From Actinotalea sp. Marseille-Q4924 (lineage in GTDB: Bacteria > Actinomycetota > Actinomycetes > Actinomycetales > Cellulomonadaceae), in contig NZ_CAKAKB010000003.1 in the NCBI RefSeq assembly GCF_916618755.1, positions 310,001 through 374,000 of the forward strand: DNA of 64,000 bases. Reading direction: 5' to 3'. The notes under the pieces were generated by a model. That model was given only the letters and a program-made list of their open reading frames with translations, did no database searches and was not told the DNA's origin. How positions within the stretch are numbered: position 1 is the stretch's first letter; each line of letters begins with the position of its first letter. This document shows positions 1 to 8,092 of the stretch, in pieces. Made by a program: the position numbers and the translations under genes.

Positions 1-27
1 ACGCGCGCGGGACTCACCGCACCAGGG

Positions 28-1434
28 TCACAGCTGCGCCCAGGCACGGCTGAGGACGTCGCGCAGGATCTGCTCGATCTCGTCGAACTCGGCCGGGCCG
101 GTCGTCAGCGGTGGGGCGAGCTGGATGACGGGGTCCCCGCGGTCGTCCGCCCGGCAGTACAGGCCGGCCTCGAGCAGCGCGTGCGACAGGAAGCCGCGCA
201 GCAGGCGCTCGCTCTCGTCGTCGTCGAAGGTCTCGCGGGTGGCCTGGTCCTTGACCAGCTCGATGCCGTAGAAGTACCCGTCGCCGCGCACGTCGCCGAC
301 GATCGGCAGGTCCAGGAGCTTCTCGAGCGTCCGGCGGAAGACCGGGCCGTTCTCGTGCACCCGCTGGGTGAGCCGCTCGCGCTCGAAGATGTCCAGGTTG
401 GCCATCGCGACGGCGGCGCTCACCGGGTGCCCGCCGAACGTGTAGCCGTGGTAGAAGGTCGTCGTCCCCGTGCGGAAGGGCTCGAAGATCCGGTCCGAGA
501 CGACCGTCGCGCCGATGGGGGAGTAGCCCGACGTCATGCCCTTCGCGCAGGTGATCATGTCGGGCACGTAGCCGTAGTCGTTGCACGCGAAGATCTCGCC
601 GATGCGACCGAAGGCGCAGATGACCTCGTCCGACACGAGGAGCACGTCGTACTGGTCGCAGATCTCCCGCACCCGCTCGAAGTACCCCGGCGGCGGCGGG
701 AAGCAGCCGCCGGAGTTCTGGACAGGCTCCAGGAAGACGGCCGCGACGGTCTCCGGCCCCTCGAAGAGGATGGCCTCCTCGATGCGGTCGGCCGCCCAGC
801 GCCCGAAGGCCTTCGGGTCGTCGCGCAGCTCGACCGGCGCCCGGTAGATGTTCGTGTTCGGCACCTTGTGGGCGCCCGGGACGAGCGGCTCGAAGGGTGC
901 CTTCATCCCCGGGAGCCCGGTGATCGCGAGAGCGCCCTGCGGCGTGCCGTGGTACGCGACGGCGCGCGAGATCACCTTGTACTTGGTCGGCTGGCCCATG
1001 AGCTTCCAGTACTGCTTGGCCAGCTTCCAGGCCGTCTCGACCGCCTCCCCACCACCGGTGGAGAAGAAGACCCGGTTGAGGTCGCCCGGCGCCAGGTGCG
1101 CCAGCCGCTCGGCGAGGTCGATGGCCTGCGGGTGGGCGTACGACCACAGCGGGAAGAACGCGAGCTCCTCGGCCTGCTGCCGGGCTCGCTCCGCGAGCTC
1201 CGCGCGACCGTGGCCGGCCTGCACGACGAAGAGGCCGGACAGCCCGTCGATGTACCGGCGACCCTCGGAGTCCCAGATGTGGTGCCCGCTGCCGCGGACG
1301 ATCACCGGCACCGGCCCCTGGTCCCAGGTGGACTGCCGGGTCATGTGGCCCCACAGGTGGTCACGCGCCGCCTGCTGCCGGTCCGTGCCGGTCGGCGTCG
1401 TCGTGGAGGTGGTGGTGCCCATGGTCTCGGTCAT
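28..1434 (-). CDS. Class III (PLP) aminotransferase, probably polyamine/diamine:pyruvate type
   Basis: A 468-residue fold-type I class III aminotransferase, normal length for the family. Visible family features are the N-terminal GSGHHIWDSEGRRYIDGLSGLFVVQAGH block, the phosphate-binding FSTGGGEAVETAWKLAKQYW, the cofactor aspartate in LLVSDEVICAFGRIG, and the Schiff-base lysine in DMITCAKGMTSGYSPIG. The family moves an amino group from amines or omega-amino acids to pyruvate or 2-oxoglutarate in the cytoplasm. The start is the ATG whose first bases overlap the stop of the upstream Lrp gene (ATGA), so the two are co-transcribed and coupled. The neighbouring aminobutyraldehyde dehydrogenase and polyamine importer suggest putrescine or a related diamine as substrate (inference). 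It could equally be a beta-alanine:pyruvate transaminase; sequence alone does not settle the substrate. Confidence 0.88.
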   Translation of the reverse strand: MTETMGTTTSTTTPTGTDRQQAARDHLWGHMTRQSTWDQGPVPVIVRGSGHHIWDSEGRRYIDGLSGLFVVQAGHGRAELAERARQQAEELAFFPLWSYAHPQAIDLAERLAHLAPGDLNRVFFSTGGGEAVETAWKLAKQYWKLMGQPTKYKVISRAVAYHGTPQGALAITGLPGMKAPFEPLVPGAHKVPNTNIYRAPVELRDDPKAFGRWAADRIEEAILFEGPETVAAVFLEPVQNSGGCFPPPPGYFERVREICDQYDVLLVSDEVICAFGRIGEIFACNDYGYVPDMITCAKGMTSGYSPIGATVVSDRIFEPFRTGTTTFYHGYTFGGHPVSAAVAMANLDIFERERLTQRVHENGPVFRRTLEKLLDLPIVGDVRGDGYFYGIELVKDQATRETFDDDESERLLRGFLSHALLEAGLYCRADDRGDPVIQLAPPLTTGPAEFDEIEQILRDVLSRAWAQL

Positions 1435-1904
1435 CGGGTTCCCCAGTTGTAGAGCTGCTTGCGCAGCTTGAGGTAGACGAAGGTCTCGGTGGTCCGCACT
1501 CCCGGCAGGGTGCGGATGTCGTTGTTGAGCACCTGCAGCAGATGCTCGTCGTCCTCGCACACGACCTCCACGAGGACGTCGAAGGCGCCGGCGGTGACGA
1601 CGACGTAGTCGATCTCGGGGATCCCGACGAGGCGGTCAGCCAGGGCCTGGAGGTCACCCTCGGCCTTGATGCCGATCATGGCCTGGCGCGAGAAGCCCAC
1701 CTGCAGGGGGTCCGTCACCGCGACGATCTGGACGACGCCGGACTCGACCAGCCGCTGGACGCGCTGCCGCACGGCCGCCTCCGACAGGCCCACCGCCTTG
1801 CCGATCGCGGCGTACGGTCGACGCCCGTCCTCCTGGAGCTGCTCGATGATGCCCTTGGAGACGGCGTCGAGGACCACCGGCGGTGACTTGCGCTGCTCGA
1901 CCAT
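1431..1904 (-). CDS. Lrp/AsnC family transcriptional regulator
   Basis: A 157-residue protein with the standard Lrp/AsnC layout: an N-terminal helix-turn-helix (about residues 10-60, VSKGIIEQLQEDGRRPYAAIGKAVGLSEAAVRQRVQRLVESG) and a C-terminal RAM ligand-binding/oligomerisation domain (about 70-150). The ATG fits the family N-terminus. It also sits 7 nt after a good leaderless promoter (-35 TTGCCA, 17-nt spacer, -10 GAACAT). It is divergent from the aldehyde dehydrogenase and overlaps the downstream aminotransferase by 4 bp. It is therefore the likely local regulator of this polyamine/GABA cluster, sensing an amino acid or amine intermediate. The effector is unknown. Confidence 0.92.
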   Translation of the reverse strand: MVEQRKSPPVVLDAVSKGIIEQLQEDGRRPYAAIGKAVGLSEAAVRQRVQRLVESGVVQIVAVTDPLQVGFSRQAMIGIKAEGDLQALADRLVGIPEIDYVVVTAGAFDVLVEVVCEDDEHLLQVLNNDIRTLPGVRTTETFVYLKLRKQLYNWGTR

Positions 1905-1911
1905 GGGGGCG

Positions 1912-1940
1912 ATGTTCCCTGCACGAAGCGCCGTTGGCAA
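1912..1940 (-). promoter_or_regulatory. Leaderless promoter of the Lrp/aminotransferase operon
   Basis: On the minus strand, TTGCCA (1935-1940) lies 17 nt before GAACAT (1912-1917), and GAACAT lies 7 nt before the ATG. This would place the transcription start at the start codon. The -35 matches the consensus at 5 of 6 positions. Confidence 0.6.
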
Positions 1941-2011
1941 GCGAATCCGTCGGTTAGGCGCACGCTCCCGCGTCATCTCGTCGTCTCGCACGGTCAGAAC
2001 TGCGGAAAGCG

Positions 2012-2040
2012 GTGACCGGAGGGCGTTCCTGGGCTACCGT
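2012..2040 (+). promoter_or_regulatory. Promoter of the aminobutyraldehyde dehydrogenase gene
   Basis: GTGACC (2012-2017) and TACCGT (2035-2040) are separated by 17 nt, giving a leader of about 66 nt before the GTG start. The divergent Lrp promoter lies about 70 bp away, so an Lrp dimer array could cover both. Confidence 0.45.
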
Positions 2041-2112
2041 ACTGGTGGTTCCACCGAGCCAGTCACGACGGCGTGGCCCCCGGGGGCGCGCCTTGAGCCG
2101 TACGGAGGCGCT

Positions 2113-3561
2113 GTGTCCACGAGCTCCACCACCACGAGCGCGATCGAGCTGCACAACGTCGTCGGGGGCCGCACGGTCCCCGCGGCGCAGGGGCGCACGA
2201 CCGACGTGGTCGACCCCAGCACCGGCGAGGCCTACGGGACGGCGCCGTTGTCCACCGCGGAAGACGTGGACGCCGCCTACGCCGCGGCGTCGGACGCGTT
2301 CCCCGGGTGGCGGGACACCACGCCCGCCGAACGCCAGCTGGCCCTCCTGCGCATCGCCGACGCCCTCGAGCGTCGCGCCGAGGAGTTCGTCGCGACCGAG
2401 TCCCGCAACACGGGCAAGCCGCTCGCGCTGACCGCCACGGACGAGGTGCCGCCCTGCGTGGACCAGTTCCGGTTCTTCGCCGGTGCGGCCCGCATCCTCG
2501 AGGGCTCGAGCGCGGGCGAGTACATGAAGGGGCACACGTCGTGGATCCGCCGTGAGCCGGTGGGCGTGGTGGGTCAGGTCACCCCGTGGAACTACCCGCT
2601 CATGATGGGGGTGTGGAAGATCGCCCCGGCGCTGGCCGCCGGCAACACGGTCGTCCTCAAGCCGTCCGACACCACCCCGGCGTCGAGCGTCCTCCTCGCG
2701 GAGCTGGCGCAGGAGTTCCTGCCGCCCGGGGTGCTCAACGTCGTCTGCGGCGACCGGGACACCGGTCGTGCCCTCGTCGAGCACGCGCGACCCGACATGG
2801 TGTCCATCACCGGGTCCGTGCGTGCCGGCATGGAGGTCGCCGGGTCGGCGGCCCGGGACGTCAAGCGGGTCCACCTCGAGCTCGGCGGCAAGGCGCCCGT
2901 CGTCGTCTTCGCCGACGCGGACGTCGCGGCCGCGGCCGAGGGCATCGCCGGAGCCGGCTACTACAACGCCGGGCAGGACTGCACCGCCGCGACGCGGGTC
3001 CTCGTGCACGAGTCCGTGCACGCCGACTTCGTGGCGGCCCTCGCGGAGCAGGCACGGGGGACGCGGACGGGCCGTCCGGACGAGGACGTCGCGTTCGGGC
3101 CCGTCAACAACCCGAACCAGCTGGCGCGCGTCATGGGCTTCCTCGAGCGGCTGCCGGACCACGCGAGCGTCGTCGCCGGCGGGCACCGGCAGGGCGACGT
3201 CGGCTTCTTCCACGAGGCGACCGTCGTGGACGGCCTGCGCCAGGACGACGAGGCGATCCAGACGGAGATCTTCGGGCCGGTGATCACGGTGCAGACCTTC
3301 GCCGACGAGGCGGAGGCGGTCGCGCTCGCCAACGGCGTGCCGTACGGCCTGTCCAGCTCCGTCTGGACCCGCGACCACGGGACCGCGCTGCGCGTGTCCC
3401 GCGCGCTGGACTTCGGTGTCGTCTGGATCAACACGCACATCCCGTTCGTCGCGGAGATGCCGCACGGTGGGTTCAAGCACTCCGGGTACGGCAAGGACCT
3501 GTCGATGTACGGGCTCGAGGACTACACGCGCATCAAGCACGTCATGAGCGCCTTCGAGTGA
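2113..3561 (+). CDS. Gamma-aminobutyraldehyde dehydrogenase (PatD/Prr-like)
   Basis: A 482-residue NAD(P)-dependent aldehyde dehydrogenase. It has the NAD-binding region (QVTPWNYPLMMGVWKIAPALAAGNTVVLKPSDTTP), the catalytic glutamate block ELGGKAPVVVF, and the catalytic cysteine in YYNAGQDCTAATRV. The GQDC context is typical of the aminobutyraldehyde/betaine-aldehyde branch. In this pathway the enzyme oxidises 4-aminobutyraldehyde from putrescine to GABA. The GTG start has a GGAGG Shine-Dalgarno 4 nt upstream (TACGGAGGCGCT) and gives a family-length N-terminus. It diverges from the Lrp gene and is followed by a terminator-like hairpin. Betaine-aldehyde dehydrogenase is the main alternative, but the adjacent polyamine importer and GABA transaminase favour the putrescine role. 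Confidence 0.88.
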   Translation: MSTSSTTTSAIELHNVVGGRTVPAAQGRTTDVVDPSTGEAYGTAPLSTAEDVDAAYAAASDAFPGWRDTTPAERQLALLRIADALERRAEEFVATESRNTGKPLALTATDEVPPCVDQFRFFAGAARILEGSSAGEYMKGHTSWIRREPVGVVGQVTPWNYPLMMGVWKIAPALAAGNTVVLKPSDTTPASSVLLAELAQEFLPPGVLNVVCGDRDTGRALVEHARPDMVSITGSVRAGMEVAGSAARDVKRVHLELGGKAPVVVFADADVAAAAEGIAGAGYYNAGQDCTAATRVLVHESVHADFVAALAEQARGTRTGRPDEDVAFGPVNNPNQLARVMGFLERLPDHASVVAGGHRQGDVGFFHEATVVDGLRQDDEAIQTEIFGPVITVQTFADEAEAVALANGVPYGLSSSVWTRDHGTALRVSRALDFGVVWINTHIPFVAEMPHGGFKHSGYGKDLSMYGLEDYTRIKHVMSAFE

Positions 3562-3566
3562 CCGAC

Positions 3567-3604
3567 GGCCGGGCCGCCCGCGGGGGACCGTGGGCGGTCC
3601 GGCC
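3567..3604 (+). terminator. GC-rich hairpin after the aldehyde dehydrogenase
   Basis: A 13-bp stem (3567-3579 with 3592-3604, one G-U pair) and a 12-nt loop begin 5 nt after the stop codon. There is no clear U-tract, as is common for actinobacterial terminators. Confidence 0.5.
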
Positions 3605-3640
3605 TCCGCACGGACGCGGAACGGCCGTCATCGGCTCGTC

Positions 3641-3695
3641 TGTGTGACTTTTTCGTTGCAGATCAAGGCGATGACGATGGAATCGCTTGTGTGAC
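3641..3695. promoter_or_regulatory. A/T-richer patch with direct repeat TGTGTGAC before the polyamine importer
   Basis: TGTGTGAC occurs at 3641-3648 and again at 3688-3695, 47 bp apart. Between them is an unusually A/T-rich stretch (ACTTTTTCGTTGCAGATCAA) for this genome. It lies in the 249-bp gap before the binding-protein gene and could hold the importer promoter or operator. No convincing -35/-10 pair was assigned. Confidence 0.3.
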
Positions 3696-3810
3696 GCGCA
3701 CCACCCTGACACCATCGCCCCACCACGCCGCACCGGCCGTCAGGCCGTGCACCAGCCCGACGTGCCCCGCGGATCCACACCCGGGGCAGTGATCCGACAG
3801 GAGCCCCCCT

Positions 3811-5058
3811 GTGAAGCGTCCCGCCCCCTCGGACCCCGTCGTCCGCGCGCTCGTCCAGGCCCAGCTGGCCCAGCTCGCCCGGCGCCCCGGCGTCTCCCGC
3901 CGCTCCGTCCTGCAGACGGGCGCCGGCGTGGCCGGCGTGGGCGCCCTGCTCGCCGCCTGCGGGACGGGTGGCACGCCCACGGCCGAGGGGACCTCCGACG
4001 GCGGCCCGGTCGAGGACGTCTCCGAGTCGGACCCCACGGTCAACTGGGCCAACTGGACCCTGTACCTGGACTACGACGACGAGAGCCAGACGTACCCGAC
4101 CCTCGAGCGCTTCACGGAGGAGACGGGCATCACCGTCAACTACGCCGAGGACATCGAGGACAACGACTCCTACTACGGGCGCATCCAGGGCCAGCTGGCC
4201 AACGGCCAGGACATCGGCCAGGACATCGTCACGCTGACGGACTGGATGGCCGCGCGGATGATCCGCCTCGGGTACACCCAGGAGCTCGACAAGGCGAACA
4301 TCCCCAACTGGGAGAACCTGCTCCCCGGGCTCCGGGACGTGACGTTCGACCCGGGACGGGCGCACTCGCTCACGTGGCAGTCCGGCTTCGCCGGGATCGC
4401 CTGGAACAAGCAGGCCGTCCCGGACGGGCTGCGGAGCGTGTCGGACCTGTGGAACCCCGACCTCGCCGGCCGCGTCGAGGTGCTCAGCGAGATGCGCGAC
4501 ACCGTCGGTCTGATCTTGCTCGAGCAGGGGGTCGACCCCTCCTCGGAGGACTGGGGCGACGACGAGTTCTTCGCCGCGCTGGAGGTGCTCGAGCAGCAGA
4601 TCGGCTCGGGCCAGATCCGCCAGGTGCGGGGGAACTCGTACGCCGAGGACCTGGTGTCCGGCGACGCCCTCGCGGTCATCGGCTGGTCCGGGGACATCAC
4701 GGTCCTCAACTTCGAGAACGGCGACAACTGGGAGTTCCTCCTGCCGGAGGCCGGCGGCACGCTGTGGAGCGACAACCTCATGGTGCCCGTCGGCAGCCCG
4801 CGCAAGGCGAACGCCGAGAAGCTCATGAACTACTACTACGACCCCGCGGTGGCGGCCGAGGTCGCCGCGTACGTCAACTACATCTGCCCCGTGGAGGGCG
4901 CCTACGACGAGATGCTCTCCATCGATCCCGAGCTCGCCGAGAACCAGCTGATCTTCCCGAACGAGGAGACCCTGTCGCGGGCCCGTGTCTTCCGGGCGCT
5001 GACGCCCGAGGAGGAGACGCGGTACAACACCGAGTTCCAGTCCGTGATCGGGAACTGA
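3811..5058 (+). CDS. Polyamine (putrescine/spermidine) ABC transporter substrate-binding lipoprotein
   Basis: A 415-residue extracytoplasmic solute-binding protein of the PotD/PotF type. The N-terminus carries a twin-arginine-like SRRSVLQ followed by a hydrophobic stretch and a lipobox (LLAAC, Cys at about residue 50), so it is probably exported folded by Tat and then lipid-anchored. The mature part has family features such as NWANWTLYLDYDDESQTYPTLERFTEETGITVNYAEDI, a conserved TLWSDNLMVP segment and NYICPV. The GTG start has a GACAGGAG Shine-Dalgarno. It leads a four-gene importer operon (gap 5 bp to the ATPase). Putrescine versus spermidine specificity cannot be read from sequence, but nearby putrescine-catabolism genes favour putrescine. 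Confidence 0.9.
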   Translation: MKRPAPSDPVVRALVQAQLAQLARRPGVSRRSVLQTGAGVAGVGALLAACGTGGTPTAEGTSDGGPVEDVSESDPTVNWANWTLYLDYDDESQTYPTLERFTEETGITVNYAEDIEDNDSYYGRIQGQLANGQDIGQDIVTLTDWMAARMIRLGYTQELDKANIPNWENLLPGLRDVTFDPGRAHSLTWQSGFAGIAWNKQAVPDGLRSVSDLWNPDLAGRVEVLSEMRDTVGLILLEQGVDPSSEDWGDDEFFAALEVLEQQIGSGQIRQVRGNSYAEDLVSGDALAVIGWSGDITVLNFENGDNWEFLLPEAGGTLWSDNLMVPVGSPRKANAEKLMNYYYDPAVAAEVAAYVNYICPVEGAYDEMLSIDPELAENQLIFPNEETLSRARVFRALTPEEETRYNTEFQSVIGN

Positions 5059-5063
5059 CCGCC

Positions 5064-6290
5064 GTGAGCGCTGACCTGCACGTGGACCCCGGCCGAGCCG
5101 AGCCGCCCGGCAGCCGGGGCGTCCCCGGGACCGCCCGTCCCGCCGCGCCGACCGGGCCGGCCGGCGGGGGGGCCGACCTCGTCCTGGACCGGGTGACCAA
5201 GGAGTTCGGCACCTTCACCGCCGTCGACGACCTGTCCCTGACCATCCCGTCCGGCTCCTTCTTCGCGCTCCTGGGCCCGTCCGGGTGCGGGAAGACGACC
5301 ACCCTGCGCATCGTGGCGGGGCTCGAGGCGCCGACCCGTGGCCGCGTGCTGCTGGGTGGCGACGACGTCACCGGGACCCGGGCGTACCAGCGCCCGGTGA
5401 ACACGGTCTTCCAGTCCTACGCCCTCTTCCCGCACCTGACGGTTCTCGAGAACGTCACGTTCGGCCTGCGCCGCAAGCGTGTCGCCGACGCCGAGCAGCG
5501 CGCGCGGACGGCGCTCGACCTCGTCGAGATGGGGCACATGGCCGACCGCCGCCCCTCGCAGATGTCCGGCGGCCAGCAGCAGCGCGTCGCCCTGGCGCGC
5601 GCCGTGGTCAACAACCCGGCGGTGCTGCTCCTGGACGAGCCGCTCGGCGCCCTGGACCTCAAGCTGCGGCGGCAGATGCAGACGGAGCTCAAGCGCATCC
5701 AGCTCGAGGTCGGGCAGACGTTCGTGCACGTCACCCACGACCAGGAGGAGGCCATGACGATGGCCGACACGGTCGCGGTCATGAACCACGGGCGCATCGA
5801 GCAGATGGGTGCCCCCGAGGAGCTCTACGAGCTGCCCCGCACGGCGTTCGTCGCCAACTTCCTCGGGCAGTCGAACCTCCTCACCGGCCAGGTCCAGGAG
5901 GACGCCGGGGAGGCGGTCGGCGTCGACGTCGGCGGACGCCGGCTGTGGGTCCCCAAGAGTCGCGCGGTGTCGACCTCCGGGCCGGTGCTGGTCGGTGTCC
6001 GGCCGGAGAAGCTCCACATCTTCTTCGCCGACGAGGGCGTGCCGGACGACTCGAACGTCATCGGGCCGGGCCTGGTGACCGACGTGGCGTTCAGCGGCGT
6101 GAGCACGCAGTACCAGGTGCTCGTGCCGGGCCTGGGGACGATCGGCGTCTTCGCGCAGAACGTCTTCGGCGGCAGGACGATCCGCGTGGGTGACGAGGTC
6201 ATGCTGGGCTGGGCGGTCAAGCACACCTTCGGGCTGGACGGCACGGAGGACGCGACCGCCGGCGCCCTGCTCGAGGACGAGGAGGCCTGA
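5064..6290 (+). CDS. potA: Polyamine ABC transporter ATP-binding protein (PotA-like)
   Basis: A 408-residue ABC ATPase that powers the importer from the cytoplasmic face. It has Walker A GPSGCGKT (about residues 71-78), a Q-loop in NTVFQSYALFPHLTV, the signature MSGGQQQR, Walker B VLLLDEPLGALD and the switch histidine in HVTHDQEEAMTMADT. A C-terminal TOBE_2 domain follows (about 300-390), which is characteristic of PotA/MalK-type subunits. The GTG start lies 5 bp after the binding-protein stop. About 35 Pro/Ala/Gly-rich residues precede the ABC domain, an extension common in actinobacterial versions. Four codon-level spacings in this operon are 5 bp or less, implying one mRNA. Confidence 0.93.
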   Translation: MSADLHVDPGRAEPPGSRGVPGTARPAAPTGPAGGGADLVLDRVTKEFGTFTAVDDLSLTIPSGSFFALLGPSGCGKTTTLRIVAGLEAPTRGRVLLGGDDVTGTRAYQRPVNTVFQSYALFPHLTVLENVTFGLRRKRVADAEQRARTALDLVEMGHMADRRPSQMSGGQQQRVALARAVVNNPAVLLLDEPLGALDLKLRRQMQTELKRIQLEVGQTFVHVTHDQEEAMTMADTVAVMNHGRIEQMGAPEELYELPRTAFVANFLGQSNLLTGQVQEDAGEAVGVDVGGRRLWVPKSRAVSTSGPVLVGVRPEKLHIFFADEGVPDDSNVIGPGLVTDVAFSGVSTQYQVLVPGLGTIGVFAQNVFGGRTIRVGDEVMLGWAVKHTFGLDGTEDATAGALLEDEEA

Positions 6291-6293
6291 GCG

Positions 6294-7214
6294 ATGAGCG
6301 TCGTCTCCGCGCTCGGCCACGGCGGGGGCACCGGCACCGCCGCTCCGGCACCCGCGCGGCGTGCCCGCGGGGGCGCCTACCTCCTGCTCGCGCCCGGCCT
6401 GCTGTACCTCGCCCTGTTCTTCGTCGTCCCGGTCTTCGCCCTGCTCATGACGTCGCTGTACGTGCCGGTGCCCGGCGGCGACGTCGGTCAGTTCCAGCCG
6501 GCGTTCGAGTGGCAGAACTACGTGCGGTCCCTGGAGACGTACTGGCCCCAGCTCGTGCGGTCGTTCGCGTACGCGGGGATCGCGACGGTCCTGGCGTTCT
6601 GCATCGGGTACCCGATGGCGTACGCCATCGCCGTCAAGGCCCGGGGCCGGCCGTTCCTCCAGGCGATGCTCCTGGTCCTCGTCATCGCCCCGTTCTTCAC
6701 CAGCTTCATCCTGCGCACGATCGCGTGGAAGCAGATCCTCGCCGACGAGGGCTTCGTCGTCGCGGGGCTGCGGGCGCTGTCGGTGCTGCCGCCCGACGGC
6801 CGTCTGACAGCGACCTCCGTGGCCGTCGTCGCCGGCCTGACGTACAACTTCCTGCCGTTCATGACGCTGCCGATCTACGCCAACCTCGAGCGGCTGGACC
6901 CGCGGCTCATCGAGGCCGGCGCGGACCTGTACGCGAACGGGCCGACGACGTTCTGGCGCGTCACGCTGCCCATGTCGATGCCCGGGGTCGTCTCCGGCAC
7001 GCTGCTGACCTTCATCCCGGCCTCGGGCGACTTCGTCAACTCGGTGCTGCTGGGGAACAACAGCACGACGATGATCGGCCAGGTCATCGACTCCCGGTTC
7101 TTCAAGGTGAGCGACTACCCGACGGCCGCGGCGCTGTCCTTCGTCCTCATGCTGGCGATCCTCGTGCTCGTCGCCGCGTACATCCGCCGCGTGGGCACGG
7201 AGGAGCTGCTGTGA
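6294..7214 (+). CDS. potB: Polyamine ABC transporter permease (PotB-like)
   Basis: A 306-residue binding-protein-dependent permease with about six transmembrane helices. The first is near residues 29-49 (LLLAPGLLYLALFFVVPVFALLM). The EAA loop contacting the ATPase is visible as EAGADLYANGPTTFWRVTLPMSMPG. ATG follows the potA stop by 3 bp, and its own stop overlaps the next permease (GTGA). It pairs with the following gene to form the heterodimeric channel. Confidence 0.92.
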   Translation: MSVVSALGHGGGTGTAAPAPARRARGGAYLLLAPGLLYLALFFVVPVFALLMTSLYVPVPGGDVGQFQPAFEWQNYVRSLETYWPQLVRSFAYAGIATVLAFCIGYPMAYAIAVKARGRPFLQAMLLVLVIAPFFTSFILRTIAWKQILADEGFVVAGLRALSVLPPDGRLTATSVAVVAGLTYNFLPFMTLPIYANLERLDPRLIEAGADLYANGPTTFWRVTLPMSMPGVVSGTLLTFIPASGDFVNSVLLGNNSTTMIGQVIDSRFFKVSDYPTAAALSFVLMLAILVLVAAYIRRVGTEELL

Positions 7215-8092
7215 GCGGCACCGTCGGCACGAGCGTCACGGCCGGGGTCACCGCCCGGCCGGCCGACGCCGAGGGCCCGGACCGCCCGCCCGCTGCCGGC
7301 CGCCGGTCGTGGCGCCTGGGCGACATGGTGGTACCGGTCTTCGCCGGGCTCGCCTTCCTCTACCTCATGGTGCCCATCGCGTACACCGTGGCGTTCTCGT
7401 TCAACGTGCCGGGCCGGACGAACCTGGTGTGGCGCGGCTTCACCCTGGAGAACTGGCAGAACCCCTGCGGGGCGCCGCAGGTGTGCCAGGCGCTCGTCAA
7501 CTCGCTCCAGGTCGGCGTCATCGCCACCGTCGTGGCGACGGCGCTGGGCACGCTCATCGCGCTGGCGCTCGTGCGCTACCGGTTCCGGGGCCGCACGCTG
7601 GCCAACCTGCTGATCTTCCTGCCGATGTCGACGCCCGAGGTGGTCCTCGGGGCGGCGCTCCTGGCCCAGTTCCTCAGCCTCCGCGTCAACCCGGGCTTCA
7701 CGACCGTGGTCCTGGCGCACACGATGTTCTGCATCAGCTTCGTCGTCGTCACCGTCAAGGCGCGGGTCGCGAGCCTGGACCCGCGGCTGGAGGAGGCGGC
7801 CGCGGACCTGTACGCGTCGTCGTGGCAGGCGTTCTGGCGGGTGACGTTCCCGTTGCTGCTGCCCGGCATCGCCGCGGCCGCCCTGCTGGCCTTCTCGCTC
7901 AGCTTCGACGACTTCATCATCACGAACTTCAACTCGGGCAACTTCACGACGTTCCCCAAGTTCGTCTACGTCTCGGCGACCCGGGGCATCCCGGCGCAGG
8001 CGAACGTCATCGGCTCGGCCATGTTCTTCCTCGCGCTGCTGCTGGTCGTCACGGCCCAGGTCCTGTCCGTGGCGCGCCGGCGGCGGCGATGA
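7211..8092 (+). CDS. potC: Polyamine ABC transporter permease (PotC-like)
   Basis: A 293-residue permease with about six transmembrane helices and the EAA motif EEAAADLYASSWQAFWRVTFPLLLPG. A conserved SFDDFIITNFNSG segment is diagnostic for PotC/YdcV-type subunits. The GTG start overlaps the potB stop (GTGA), and its own stop overlaps the start of the following oxidoreductase (ATGA), so all three are translationally coupled. The first 35 residues are a polar Gly/Ala/Pro-rich cytoplasmic extension. Confidence 0.92.
   Translation: MSGTVGTSVTAGVTARPADAEGPDRPPAAGRRSWRLGDMVVPVFAGLAFLYLMVPIAYTVAFSFNVPGRTNLVWRGFTLENWQNPCGAPQVCQALVNSLQVGVIATVVATALGTLIALALVRYRFRGRTLANLLIFLPMSTPEVVLGAALLAQFLSLRVNPGFTTVVLAHTMFCISFVVVTVKARVASLDPRLEEAAADLYASSWQAFWRVTFPLLLPGIAAAALLAFSLSFDDFIITNFNSGNFTTFPKFVYVSATRGIPAQANVIGSAMFFLALLLVVTAQVLSVARRRRR

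Noticed and set aside
1-27. Possible start of another minus-strand gene (GTG near position 17)
   Set aside because: Only about five codons are in the window, too few to support.
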